Made by a program: the position numbers and the translations under genes
Shown here: positions 8,197 to 18,874 of the stretch, one piece after another
Numbering within the stretch: position 1 is the first letter of the stretch
How the letters are laid out: each line of letters opens with the position of its first letter
Notes under the pieces: generated by a model
Seen by the model: only the letters and a program-made list of their open reading frames with translations
Database searches by the model: none
What the model was told of the DNA's origin: nothing
Assembly: GCF_009604455.1 (NCBI RefSeq)
Contig: NZ_WEGL01000008.1
Span: forward strand, 248,001-312,000
Length of the DNA stretch: 64,000 nt
From: Streptomyces sp. RB17
GTDB taxonomy: Bacteria; Actinomycetota; Actinomycetes; Streptomycetales; Streptomycetaceae
Reading direction: 5' to 3'

Positions 8197-9789
8197 GTGC
8201 TCTTCCTCTACACCGTGCTGCTGGTCTGCTGCGCGATACTGCTCGCCGCGGGCGTCGTGGAACAGCGGCGGCACTTCGTCAACCTGGACACCATCCCCAC
8301 CCGGGTCCTGGTCAACGGCATCCGCGGCAAGTCCTCCATCACCCGGCTGTGCGCGGGCGCCCTGCGCGGCGGCGACCTGGTCACCGTCGCCAAGACCACC
8401 GGCACCGCGGCCCGGTTCATCCACCCGGACGCCACCGAGGAACCGGTCTACCGCAAGTTCGGCATCGCCAACGTGGTCGAGCAGATCGGCATCGTGCGGC
8501 GCGCCGCCGCGTACAAGCCGGACGCGCTGGTCATCGAGTGCATGGCCGTCATGCCGGCCCTGCAGGAGATCAACCAGTCCAAGCTGATCCGCTCCACCAT
8601 CGGCGTGCTGTGCAACGTCCGCGAGGACCACCTCGCCGAGATGGGCCCCACCCTGGACGACGTGGCGCGCTCGCTGTGCCGCTCGATGCCCGAGGACGGC
8701 ATCTGCGTCACCGCCGAGAAGGACCGCTTCCACATCCTCCAGGAGGAGGCGGACGCCCGTAACTGCAAGCTGATCTACGCCGACCCGCAGACGGTCACCG
8801 ACGAGGAGCTGCGCGGCTTCAGCTGGTTCACCTTCAAGGAGAACGTGGCCATCGCCCTCACCGTCGCCGAACTCCTCGGCGTGGACCGCGAGACGGCCCT
8901 GCAGGGCATGTACGACGCCCCGCCGGACCCCGGTGTCCTCTCCGTCGAGCGCTATCTGACGCCCGAGGGCAAGAAGCTGCGCTTCGCCAACGTCTTCGCG
9001 GCCAACGACCCCGAGTCGACGCTGATGAACATCAACCAGCTGCTCGACCTCGGCGCCATCCACCGCCCGCTCAACGTGGTCATCAACTGCCGCCCCGACC
9101 GCGTCGAACGCAACGGGCAGATGGGCGAGATCATCCCCGACCTGGACCCCGAGCGCGTCTTCGTCATCGGCCACCCGGCCAAGTCCGCCATCGACGCGAT
9201 CCCCGCCGAGTTCCGCTCGCGCGCCGTGGATCTCGGCGGCGACAAGCGCGACCCCGAGGAGTTCATGCACAAGATGCTGGACATGCTCGGCGCGGACTCG
9301 TCGATGGTCGCGATCGGCAACATCCACGGCCAGGGCGAGATCCTGCTGGAACACCTCGCCGAACTGCCGCCGGACGACAGCGACGAGCCGGCCGCCGCGG
9401 CTCCGGCCGGCCGGACCGAGCCGGCCCCCGCCAAGGTCGACAACTCCGAGACCATGCAGCTGTACGCGCCCCGCATCGACCCGTACCAGCACTACCCGGA
9501 GGCGTACGAGGCGCGCTACGCGCAGCACCAGCAGCCATACGTCCCCCAGGTCCCGGCGCACCAGGCCCGGTACGAGCAGGCGCCGTCCCACGCCTCCTCG
9601 TACGACACCGGGACCGAGCCGCAGCCGTACCACGGCGGCCGGCCCGTCCCCGCCGTGCCGCAGGCACCCGCCGACCGCGGCCGGGCGGCCGAACCGGACC
9701 GGTCCCGCGGGCTGTTCGAGCCCCGTGTCCCGCCCCAGCCTTCCGCCGACGACAGCCAGCAGTGGCACAGCCCAGGAGAACAGCGTTGA
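8197..9789 (+). CDS. capB: CapB/PgsB-like poly-gamma-glutamate synthase, Mur-ligase type
   Basis: A 530-residue protein. An N-terminal membrane segment (residues about 2-20) is followed by the ATP-binding loop NGIRGKSS at 40-47, typical of PgsB/CapB, an amide ligase related to Mur and folylpolyglutamate ligases. In Bacillus it joins glutamates through the gamma-carboxyl with ATP. Further Mur-ligase-like stretches include NVREDH and GNIHGQGE. Bacillus PgsB is about 393 residues; here about 130 extra C-terminal residues are rich in Tyr, Gln, Pro and His, like the tail of the preceding protein. GTG at 8197 follows AAGGA at 8181-8185. The stop overlaps the capC start. The polymer made is inferred, not shown. 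Confidence 0.85.
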   Translation: MLFLYTVLLVCCAILLAAGVVEQRRHFVNLDTIPTRVLVNGIRGKSSITRLCAGALRGGDLVTVAKTTGTAARFIHPDATEEPVYRKFGIANVVEQIGIVRRAAAYKPDALVIECMAVMPALQEINQSKLIRSTIGVLCNVREDHLAEMGPTLDDVARSLCRSMPEDGICVTAEKDRFHILQEEADARNCKLIYADPQTVTDEELRGFSWFTFKENVAIALTVAELLGVDRETALQGMYDAPPDPGVLSVERYLTPEGKKLRFANVFAANDPESTLMNINQLLDLGAIHRPLNVVINCRPDRVERNGQMGEIIPDLDPERVFVIGHPAKSAIDAIPAEFRSRAVDLGGDKRDPEEFMHKMLDMLGADSSMVAIGNIHGQGEILLEHLAELPPDDSDEPAAAAPAGRTEPAPAKVDNSETMQLYAPRIDPYQHYPEAYEARYAQHQQPYVPQVPAHQARYEQAPSHASSYDTGTEPQPYHGGRPVPAVPQAPADRGRAAEPDRSRGLFEPRVPPQPSADDSQQWHSPGEQR

Positions 9790-10268
9790 TCCCCTCCGTC
9801 CTCACCCCCGAGATCGCCGCGATCGGCATCGGCCTGGGCCTGATGTTCTCGCTCATGTGCTACCTGACGACCAACCTGTCGCCGGGCGGCATGATCACCC
9901 CGGGCTGGCTGGCGCTCACCCTCATCGAGGACCTCCAGCGCGCCGCGCTCGTCCTCGGCGTGACCGTGCTGACGTACCTCGCCACGCTGCTCATGCAGAA
10001 GTTCGTGATCCTGTACGGCAAGCGGCTCTTCGCGGCCGTCGTGCTCAGCGGTGTGCTGATCCAGGCCACCGTGATCATCGTGCTGCAGATGGAGTTCCCG
10101 CTGCTGTACGCCAACCAGACGCTCGGCTTCATCGTCCCGGGCCTGGTCGGCTACCAGCTGGTCCGCCAGCCCAAGGGCGCGACCCTGCTGTCCGTCGGCA
10201 CGGTCACCCTCGCCACCTATGTGGTGCTGACCGCCGGCATCCTCCTGGGCGCCATGCCGTCCGCCTGA
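9786..10268 (+). CDS. capC: CapC/PgsC-like poly-gamma-glutamate biosynthesis membrane protein
   Basis: A hydrophobic protein of 160 residues with about five membrane segments, close to the 149 residues of Bacillus PgsC. It contains the family-like LTTNLSPGGMITPGWLAL and QTLGFIVPGL segments. PgsC forms the membrane part of the PgsB-PgsC synthase. The start is read as TTG at 9786, overlapping the capB stop (TTGA), with AGGAGA at 9774-9779 as the ribosome site; this arrangement implies translational coupling. A longer frame from 9762 lacks a site. Confidence 0.85.
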   Translation: MIPSVLTPEIAAIGIGLGLMFSLMCYLTTNLSPGGMITPGWLALTLIEDLQRAALVLGVTVLTYLATLLMQKFVILYGKRLFAAVVLSGVLIQATVIIVLQMEFPLLYANQTLGFIVPGLVGYQLVRQPKGATLLSVGTVTLATYVVLTAGILLGAMPSA

Positions 10269-10305
10269 ACCCGCCCGTATCCGAAGCATTCCTGGAGCCC
10301 CCACC

Positions 10306-11358
10306 ATGCCGAAGCGCAAAGGCCGGCCCGTCGTCCACACGGTGACGGTCCTGGCGCTGCTCGCGGGCAGCGCCTACTTCACCTACGCACTGCGCCAGGA
10401 CGAGCAGGCGAAGCTCCCGGCCGCCCAGACCATCACCGAGAACCTGCACAGCTCGGGCGGGGCGACCGGCAAGCAGACCTGGGAACGGCTGAACAACCCG
10501 GCGCGCTCGGTGCTGCGCGACGGCAAGGGCGCGGTCATCGCCACCTTCACCGACGGCGCCCGCACCGCCACCCTCAAGGGCCCGACCCGCACCTTCAGCG
10601 AACCCGCCAACACCACCACCAAAGTGGTCACCGACGACTGGGTCCGCCTGATGCCGGAGACCTGGACCAAGGGTTCCGAGAAGCAGCAGTGGTTCAAGGA
10701 CTGGTTCAAGCAGTACTACGGCAGCGAGGAGGACGACGTCTTCGCGTTCGCCTTCCAGTACATCGTGGGCGCACCGGCGAAGAAGGACGACCAGGGCATC
10801 CAGTACGCCGGGCACGCCACCTACGGCCCGCTCAAGGCCGACGGCGTCGACCGCTACGAACAGACCGACTTCTACGACTACCTGGGCATCCCGTACACCT
10901 TCCGGGACGGCGTCACCAAGTACCCGCAGAAGGACCGCCTGCGCGCCGTGGACTGCTCCGGCTATCTGCGCCTGGTCTACGGCTACCGGGCCCGCTACCC
11001 GCTGATGTCCGACAACGACCACGGCGACGGGCTGCCGCGCACCGCCGACGGCATGGCCCGCGGCAAGGAGGGCGTCGACATCATCAAGCTCCAGGGCCCG
11101 AGCCCCTGGTACACGCGGCCGCAGAACATCGACGTCCTCCAGCCCGGGGATCTGCTGTTCTTCAAGATGGACCACCGCACCGCCAACCACATGGACCACT
11201 CCGCGATCTACCTCGGCCCGGACACCGAGGGCCACAAGGTCTTCATCTCCAGCCGCAAGGAGCAGAACGGTCCCACGATCGGCGACCAGGGCGGTGTCTC
11301 GCGCCTCGACGGAAACGGTTTCTACGCCGGGCTGTTCCGCAGCGCGAAGCGGCTGTGA
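10306..11358 (+). CDS. NlpC/P60-type exported hydrolase
   Basis: A 350-residue protein with an N-terminal membrane segment (about 10-29). The C-terminal half is an NlpC/P60-like cysteine peptidase: the catalytic cysteine sits in VDCSGY (Cys217), PGDLLFF follows, and the histidine is in NHMDHSAIYLG (about His298). Members usually cut D-Glu-containing peptide bonds in peptidoglycan; the fold also includes poly-gamma-glutamate depolymerases. GGAG lies about 8 bases before the ATG. It follows capC by 37 bases, so it probably trims wall or polymer as part of the locus. The N-terminal 200 residues are not a domain I recognise. Confidence 0.8.
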   Translation: MPKRKGRPVVHTVTVLALLAGSAYFTYALRQDEQAKLPAAQTITENLHSSGGATGKQTWERLNNPARSVLRDGKGAVIATFTDGARTATLKGPTRTFSEPANTTTKVVTDDWVRLMPETWTKGSEKQQWFKDWFKQYYGSEEDDVFAFAFQYIVGAPAKKDDQGIQYAGHATYGPLKADGVDRYEQTDFYDYLGIPYTFRDGVTKYPQKDRLRAVDCSGYLRLVYGYRARYPLMSDNDHGDGLPRTADGMARGKEGVDIIKLQGPSPWYTRPQNIDVLQPGDLLFFKMDHRTANHMDHSAIYLGPDTEGHKVFISSRKEQNGPTIGDQGGVSRLDGNGFYAGLFRSAKRL

Positions 11359-11405
11359 CCAGGGGCGGCGAGGGTGTCCGTGCGGCCCGCGGCTAGAGTG
11401 AACCG

Positions 11406-12422
11406 GTGAACGGCGACTGGCTCCTGCGCGGCCGAGACGGCCGGCTCAGTGTCTACCAGCTGTCGGGCGACGCCGTCCTGTGCCGGGCGGAGCGCGAACC
11501 CGGCGGCCCCTGGACCACCCCGCGCACGGTGGGCGGCGAGCAGAAGCTGCACCCCGTCCTGGCGATCGGCCAGGGCACCGACGGTTACGCCCACCTGGTC
11601 TCCTGGCGGCCCACCGTCAAGGGCGAGTCGGGACTGGTCCACTCCACCCACTTCCGCCCGCGCCTCGCGGCCCTGGACTGGAACCCGCTCGGCCACCCCC
11701 TGAAGAAGGGCGACCGCACGGGCACGCCCGCGGTCGCCGTCGACGCCCAGGGCCGCGCCCATGTCTTCGTGCCCGACGGCCAGGGCGGGGTGCGGCTGCT
11801 CACGCAGAAGGAGAAGGGCGGCTGGGCGGCCTGGCGGGACCTGAAGGGCGAGAACGTGCGGGACGGTCTCGCGGCGGTGACGGGGGAGTCCGGCCGGGTG
11901 GAGCTGTACGCGGCCGGCCCCGACGCCATCCTGTACTGGCGCCAGGAGGAGCCGGGCGCCGAGCCGGTCCTGACGGAGTCCCTGCGCACCCCGGTCCGCC
12001 CGGGCACCCTCCACGCCCTCGCCACGTCCCCCGACAGCACGACCGTCTTCTACACCGACACGGGCGGCGACCTGTGCGCCTGGCGCCCCGGCGGCAAGCC
12101 GGCCGTCCTGCTGCCGGCCGCCGGTTCCGGCCCGGTCTCCGCCGTCCGCTGCGACCTCGACGGCCACGACTGCACCCTGCTCGCCCAGCGCTCGGCGAGC
12201 GGCCGCGTCGCCTTCGCCGCGTACCCCACCGAGCTGGAGTCGGCGGGCGCCTGGTGGACCGAGTCCGGCCCGCGACTGCCGGTGGACGCCAGGGTGTGCC
12301 TGACGACGGACCGGGACGACCGGGTCGTGGCGGCAACGTTGTCCCCGTCCACCGGCCAACTGCTGCTGACCCGCCGCAAGCCCGAGCCGGGACTGGCACT
12401 GGAGGCGTGGCGGCAGGTCTGA
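11406..12422 (+). CDS. Conserved hypothetical protein, probable beta-propeller
   Basis: A 338-residue soluble protein without signal peptide. It is built of repeated short segments of the type G-x-D/A-G-x-V/L-W (for example NGDWLLRGRDGRL, VDAQGRAHVFVPDGQGG, WAAWRDLKGENV, DAILYWRQEE), as in lectin-like or sialidase-like beta-propellers that lack an obvious active site. It begins 47 bases after the NlpC/P60 gene on the same strand and may belong to the same transcript. No function can be assigned from sequence. Confidence 0.6.
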   Translation: MNGDWLLRGRDGRLSVYQLSGDAVLCRAEREPGGPWTTPRTVGGEQKLHPVLAIGQGTDGYAHLVSWRPTVKGESGLVHSTHFRPRLAALDWNPLGHPLKKGDRTGTPAVAVDAQGRAHVFVPDGQGGVRLLTQKEKGGWAAWRDLKGENVRDGLAAVTGESGRVELYAAGPDAILYWRQEEPGAEPVLTESLRTPVRPGTLHALATSPDSTTVFYTDTGGDLCAWRPGGKPAVLLPAAGSGPVSAVRCDLDGHDCTLLAQRSASGRVAFAAYPTELESAGAWWTESGPRLPVDARVCLTTDRDDRVVAATLSPSTGQLLLTRRKPEPGLALEAWRQV

Positions 12423-12429
12423 GTGCGCC

Positions 12430-12825
12430 ATGATGGCCGGCGTGGACACCGAGACTCTGATCGACGCCTGGCGGCGTCTCCTCGCCGGCTCCGGAAAGAC
12501 CTGGGTGCTGTTCGAGCACGGCACCTGCGTGGTGCTCGAACGGCCCACCGGGGACCTCGCCGCCCAAGCCACCGAGATCCTGCGCGAGTTCGGGCCGGTA
12601 CGGGTGGGAGGCCCTGCGGGCGACTTCCGGGTGCTGGAACTGAAGAACGGCGAGGGCTGGCTGGTGACCGGCCATCACCCGGACGTCGTCACCTTCGTCC
12701 CGCCGGCCGACCCCGCCGATCCCACGCACCTGGCCGTCGGCATCCTCGGCCGCTCCCGGCGCGACCGCGACGGCACCGGGCTTCATGTCGTCCACGTCGA
12801 GGACGGGCGCCCGGCCGAGGCCTGA
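12430..12825 (+). CDS. Hypothetical protein
   Basis: A 131-residue soluble protein starting 7 bases after the preceding stop, so the two are probably translated from one message. It has WVLFEHGTCVVLERP near the N-terminus and GWLVTGHHPDVVTF in the middle. No signal peptide or membrane segment is seen and no family is recognised. ATG at 12430 or the adjacent ATG at 12433 can serve as start. A bidirectional hairpin follows the gene. Confidence 0.65.
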   Translation: MMAGVDTETLIDAWRRLLAGSGKTWVLFEHGTCVVLERPTGDLAAQATEILREFGPVRVGGPAGDFRVLELKNGEGWLVTGHHPDVVTFVPPADPADPTHLAVGILGRSRRDRDGTGLHVVHVEDGRPAEA

Positions 12826-12832
12826 AAACGCC

Positions 12833-12866
12833 GATGCCCGGCACACCCATCGGTGCGCCGGGCATC
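12833..12866. terminator. Bidirectional terminator between convergent genes
   Basis: A 15-bp inverted repeat with one mismatch (GATGCCCGGCACACC against GGTGCGCCGGGCATC) and a 4-base loop. It lies between the convergent ends of the 131-residue protein gene and fadB and fits both as terminator. Confidence 0.8.
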
Positions 12867-12886
12867 GTACGACCGTACGCGGTGCC

Positions 12887-15012
<2,126 letters not shown>

Positions 15013-15016
<4 letters not shown>

Positions 15017-16230
15017 TTGTCCCCCTCGAAGTGCGGGTTCTCCCAGATGACCGTCGCGCCCATGCCGAAGCCGACGCACATGGTGGTCAGGCCGTAGCGG
15101 ACGTCTCGCTGCTCCTCGAACTGGCGGGCCAGCTGCGTCATCAGCCGGACGCCGGAGGAGGCCAGCGGGTGACCGAAGGCGATGGCGCCGCCGTACTGGT
15201 TGACGCGCTCGTCGTCGTCCGCGATGCCGTAGTGGTCGAGGAAGGCCAGGACCTGGACGGCGAAGGCCTCGTTGATCTCGAACAGACCGATGTCGGAGAT
15301 CGACAGGCCCGCCTTGGCGAGGGCCTTCTCCGTCGCCGGGATCGGGCCGTAACCCATGACCTCGGGCTCCACGCCCGCGAAGGCGTAGGAGACGAGCCGC
15401 ATCTTGACCGGCAGGCCGTTCTCGCGGGCGAAGTCCTCGGAGGCGATGATCGAGGCGGTGGCGCCGTCGTTCAGACCGGCCGCGTTGCCGGCGGTGACCC
15501 GGCCGTGCACGCGGAACGGCGTCTTCAGGCCCGACAGGTTCTCCAGGGTCGTACCCGGGCGCATCGGCTCGTCGGCGGTGACCAGGCCCCAGCCGGTCTC
15601 GCCGGCCTCCGGGTTGGTCCGGCGCACCGAGATCGGCACCAGGTCCTGCTGGATCTTGCCGTTGGCGTACGCCTTGGCGGCCTTCTCCTGCGAGCGCACC
15701 GCGTACTCGTCGGCACGCAGCTTGGTGATGTGCGGGTAGCGGTCGTGCAGGTTCTCCGCGGTCATGCCCATGAACAGGGCGGACTCGTCGACCAGCTTCT
15801 CGGAGACGAACCGCGGGTTCGGGTCCACGCCCTCGCCCATCGGGTGGCGGCCCATGTGCTCCACACCACCGGCGATGACGGCGTCGTAGGCACCGAAGGC
15901 GATCGAACCGGCGGTGGTCGTCACGGCGGTCAGCGCGCCGGCACACATGCGGTCGATGGAGTAACCGGGCACGGACTGCGGCAGCCCGGCGAGGATGCCG
16001 GCCGTACGGCCCAGGGTCAGACCCTGGTCACCGATCTGCGTGGTCGCGGCGATGGCGACCTCGTCGATCTTCTTCGGGTCCAGGCCGGGGTTGCGGCGCA
16101 GCAGCTCCCGGATCGCCTTCACGACAAGGTCGTCGGCGCGGGTCTCGTGGTAGATGCCCTTCGGGCCCGCCTTGCCGAACGGGGTGCGGACGCCGTCGAC
16201 GAAGACGACGTCCCTGACGGTACGAGGCAC
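15013..16230 (-). CDS. fadA: Acetyl-CoA acyltransferase (thiolase), beta-oxidation beta subunit
   Basis: A 405-residue thiolase. The acylated cysteine is in SIDRMCAGALTAV (Cys96), the histidine in FGHPLASSG and the second cysteine in TMCVGFGMG near the C-terminus, so all catalytic motifs are present. It cleaves 3-ketoacyl-CoA with CoA in the last step of fatty acid degradation. It is the first gene of the fadA-fadB pair. Two dyad sequences upstream (16259-16293) are candidate regulator sites. Confidence 0.92.
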
Positions 16231-16258
16231 GATGGCTCTCCTCCAGGGTGCGGGACGC

Positions 16259-16293
16259 TGAGCGCTTGCTCACGCCCATGCTACTTGCGAGTA
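16259..16293. promoter_or_regulatory. Candidate operator dyads upstream of fadA
   Basis: Two interrupted palindromes lie 29-63 bases upstream of the fadA start: TGAGCGCTTGCTCA at 16259-16272 and TACTTGCGAGTA at 16282-16293. The second resembles the TACT-N4-AGTA dyads bound by TetR-type fatty acid regulators in actinobacteria. The regulator is not encoded nearby. Confidence 0.45.
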
Positions 16294-16414
16294 ATGTAGC
16301 TGCCCAGCCCCCACCACTGGAGCGGCGAAGGTCACACCACGGCGGTGCGCCGGTATGGCTTGATCTGATCGTGCCGGTGGCGCCCCGCAAGGTGGTCATC
16401 AAGCTCTACGGCGG

Positions 16415-17707
16415 TCAGGCACCCTGGTTCTTGGCCAGCGCAGCGACCAACACCGGCGTCACCAGCTCCACCTGCCACGCCCGCGCGCCGTACCCCGCCA
16501 GTGCGGTCGCCACGGACCCGGCGTCCACCGCCTTCGGCGGCTCCCAGCAGATCCGCCGGACCGAGTCCGGGGACACCAGATTCTCCTGAGGCAGGTTGAG
16601 CTGCTCGGCGAGAGCCGTCACGCCCGCCCGGGCCGCGGACAGCCGGGCCGCGGCGGCGGGATCCTTGTCGGCCCAGGCCCGCGGCGGCGGCGGCCCGGTC
16701 ACGGTCTGACCCGGCTGAGGCAGCGCAACGTCCGGAAGGGCCCTGGCCCGGTCCACCGCCGCCTGCCACTGCTCCAGCTGCCGCCGCCCCATCCGGTGCC
16801 CGAACCCGTTCAGCTGGGCCAGGGCATGCACAGTGGCCGGAAGCGCGAGCGACGCCTCGACGATCGCGGCGTCGCTGAGCACCTTGCCCGGCGACACATC
16901 CCGCCGCTGCGCGATCCGGTCCCGCGTCTCCCACAGCTCCCGTACGACACCGAGCTGCCGGCGCCTGCGCACCTTGTGCATCCCGGACGTGCGGCGCCAC
17001 GGGTCCTTCCGCGGCTCGGCCGGCGGCGCGGCCGCGATCGCGGTGAACTCCTGCAGGGCCCACTCCAGCTTGCCCTGGCGGTCCAGCTCCTTCTCCAGGG
17101 CGTCGCGCAGGTCGACGAGGAGCTCCACGTCGAGCGCGGCGTACCTGAGCCACGGCTCGGGGAGCGGCCGGGTCGACCAGTCGACGGCCGAGTGGCCCTT
17201 CTCCAGGACGAAGCCGAGCACGTTCTCGACCATGGCGCCGAGGCCGACCCGGGGGAACCCGGCGAGCCGGCCGGCCAGCTCGGTGTCGAAGAGCCGGGTC
17301 GGGACCATGCCTATGTCGCGCAGGCAGGGCAGGTCCTGGGTGGCGGCGTGCAGCACCCATTCGACGCCGGACAGCGCCTCGCCGAGCCCGGACAGGTCGG
17401 GGCAGGCCACGGGGTCGATCAGTGCGGTCCCGGCGCCCTCGCGGCGCAGCTGCACCAGATAGGCGCGCTGGCCGTAGCGGTACCCGGAGGCGCGTTCGGC
17501 GTCGACGGCGACCGGGCCGGAGCCGGCGGCGAAGGCGGCGACCACCTTGGCGAGCGCGGCGTCGTCGGCGACGACGGGAGGAATGCCCTCGCGGGGCTCG
17601 AGAAGCGGTGTCGGCGCCCCCAGCACAGAAGATCCGGCGTCGTCCGGAGGAGTGCCTCCGGTGGTGCGCAGGGAGCTGTCTGCTGCGGTGTCTTGGGCGT
17701 CGGTCAC
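16415..17707 (-). CDS. rnd: Ribonuclease D
   Basis: A 430-residue cytosolic 3'-5' exoribonuclease. The DEDD-type exonuclease motifs are visible: VAVDAERASGYRYG, HAATQDLPCLRD and RYAALDVELL. A C-terminal HRDC-like helical region follows (around residues 240-320). RNase D trims tRNA and other structured RNAs. The first 35 residues are low-complexity and probably disordered. GTG at 17707 is the start. It lies downstream of whiI on the same strand, separated by about 230 bases that contain an inverted repeat. Confidence 0.88.
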   Translation of the reverse strand: MTDAQDTAADSSLRTTGGTPPDDAGSSVLGAPTPLLEPREGIPPVVADDAALAKVVAAFAAGSGPVAVDAERASGYRYGQRAYLVQLRREGAGTALIDPVACPDLSGLGEALSGVEWVLHAATQDLPCLRDIGMVPTRLFDTELAGRLAGFPRVGLGAMVENVLGFVLEKGHSAVDWSTRPLPEPWLRYAALDVELLVDLRDALEKELDRQGKLEWALQEFTAIAAAPPAEPRKDPWRRTSGMHKVRRRRQLGVVRELWETRDRIAQRRDVSPGKVLSDAAIVEASLALPATVHALAQLNGFGHRMGRRQLEQWQAAVDRARALPDVALPQPGQTVTGPPPPRAWADKDPAAAARLSAARAGVTALAEQLNLPQENLVSPDSVRRICWEPPKAVDAGSVATALAGYGARAWQVELVTPVLVAALAKNQGA

Positions 17708-17735
17708 CTGTCAAGGGTATCCGTGTGTCGACGGC

Positions 17736-17765
17736 GCCCGCCGACGGAACGTTCCGTCGACGGGC
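17736..17765. terminator. Inverted repeat between whiI and rnd
   Basis: GCCCG and the following CGACGGAA pair with TTCCGTCG and CGGGC around a tight centre. It lies about 170 bases past the whiI stop and 29 bases before the rnd start on the minus strand. It may terminate whiI transcripts or be an rnd leader structure. The DNA between it and whiI (about 17830-17936) is a degenerate array of GGCTCG-type repeats with no gene seen. Confidence 0.5.
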
Positions 17766-17936
17766 ACCGGAGGGTCGTAAACCAGTCAGGCCGGTGACAG
17801 GCGCGGTTCATGTGAGTGAACGGTGCGCTGCTCCGAACGGCTCGATGGGCGGCTCGACGAGCGGTTCGGGGAACAGCTCGGTGATCGCTTCGGTAACGGG
17901 CTCGGTGATGGGCTCGTGGATGGGCTCGGGATCGGC

Positions 17937-18593
17937 TCAGTGGATGATGCCCGTGCGCAGGGCCACGGCCACCATGCCGGCCCGGTCGCCCGTGCCGAGC
18001 TTGCGGGCGATGCGGGCGAGGTGGCTCTTGACGGTCAGCGCGGACAGGCCCATGGAGACGCCGATCGCCTTGTTCGACTGGCCCTCCGCGACCAGTCGCA
18101 GCACCTCGACCTCACGGCCGGACAGCTCGCGGTAGCCGCCCGGGTGGCTCGGGGCACCCGGGGGGCGGCGGTGCATCCGGGCGGCGCCGAGGGGAGCGGC
18201 GCCGGGCCGGGTGGGCAGTCCGAGGTTGGTTCGGGTGCCGGTGACGACGTAACCCTTGACGCCGCCGGCCAGGGCGTTGCGCACCGCGCCGATGTCATCG
18301 GCGGCGGACAGCGCCAGCCCGTTGGGCCAGCCCGCGGCGCGGGTCTCGGACAGCAGGGTCAGGCCGGAGCCGTCGGGCAGGTGGACGTCGGCGACGCAGA
18401 TGTCGCGCGGATTGCCGATGCGGGGACGAGCCTCCGCGATGGACGAGGCCTCGATGACATCGCGCACGCCGAGCGCCCACAGATGGCGGGTGACGGTGGA
18501 ACGGACGCGCGGGTCGGCCACGACCACCATGGCGGTCGGCTTGTTCGGGCGGTAGGCGACCAGGCTTGCGGGCTGCTCGAGGAGAACGGACAC
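17937..18593 (-). CDS. whiI: WhiI, atypical sporulation response regulator (LuxR/FixJ type)
   Basis: A 218-residue protein with an N-terminal receiver-like domain (about 20-120) and a C-terminal LuxR-type helix-turn-helix (about 160-205; LSGREVEVLRLVAEGQSNKA, LTVKSHLARIARKLG). In the receiver, Asp69 and Lys113 are present but the first acidic pair is reduced to Ala26-Asp27, which argues against normal phosphorylation. Sequence and place (RNase D, DUF3000, hemE) match WhiI of S. coelicolor, which works with BldM as a heterodimer on late sporulation genes. The GTG start has AGGAGG 5 bases upstream. A sigma-WhiG-like promoter lies upstream. Confidence 0.92.
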   Translation of the reverse strand: MSVLLEQPASLVAYRPNKPTAMVVVADPRVRSTVTRHLWALGVRDVIEASSIAEARPRIGNPRDICVADVHLPDGSGLTLLSETRAAGWPNGLALSAADDIGAVRNALAGGVKGYVVTGTRTNLGLPTRPGAAPLGAARMHRRPPGAPSHPGGYRELSGREVEVLRLVAEGQSNKAIGVSMGLSALTVKSHLARIARKLGTGDRAGMVAVALRTGIIH

Positions 18594-18672
18594 CAGGCCT
18601 CCTGGGGTGGGGGGACGGGGCCGGCTTGTGGGGAGGAAGCCGGGACGAACCGTGCTTTCTAGGTCACAGTCG

Positions 18673-18700
18673 TCTTCGGCAGCAAACTCGTCCGCCTTTA
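18673..18700 (-). promoter_or_regulatory. Candidate sigma-WhiG promoter of whiI
   Basis: On the minus strand TAAA (18700-18697) is followed after 16 bases by GCCGAAGA (18680-18673). The sigma-WhiG consensus is TAAA-N15/16-GCCGATAA, so six of eight bases of the -10 element match. It is about 80 bases upstream of the whiI start codon, and whiI is a known sigma-WhiG target in S. coelicolor. In the rest of 18594-18874 I see nothing further. Confidence 0.75.
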
Positions 18701-18874
18701 GAGAATGATCACGATCTAGTGAGTAACAATCTGTGCAATTCGGACACGCGATCGATCATCCGAAGATCGAATCGGTTCGAGCGAGTGCTATTCGGGGTCG
18801 GAAAGTGGCCGTATCGACAAAGAGGTGGTCAATAAGGCGCCCATGCGGATGAACCGTCGGTCCGACGGCCTCGC

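Noticed and set aside
3405..12825. Biosynthetic gene cluster for a small secondary metabolite
   Set aside because: There is no polyketide, peptide synthetase, terpene or tailoring enzyme; the content is envelope-polymer related.
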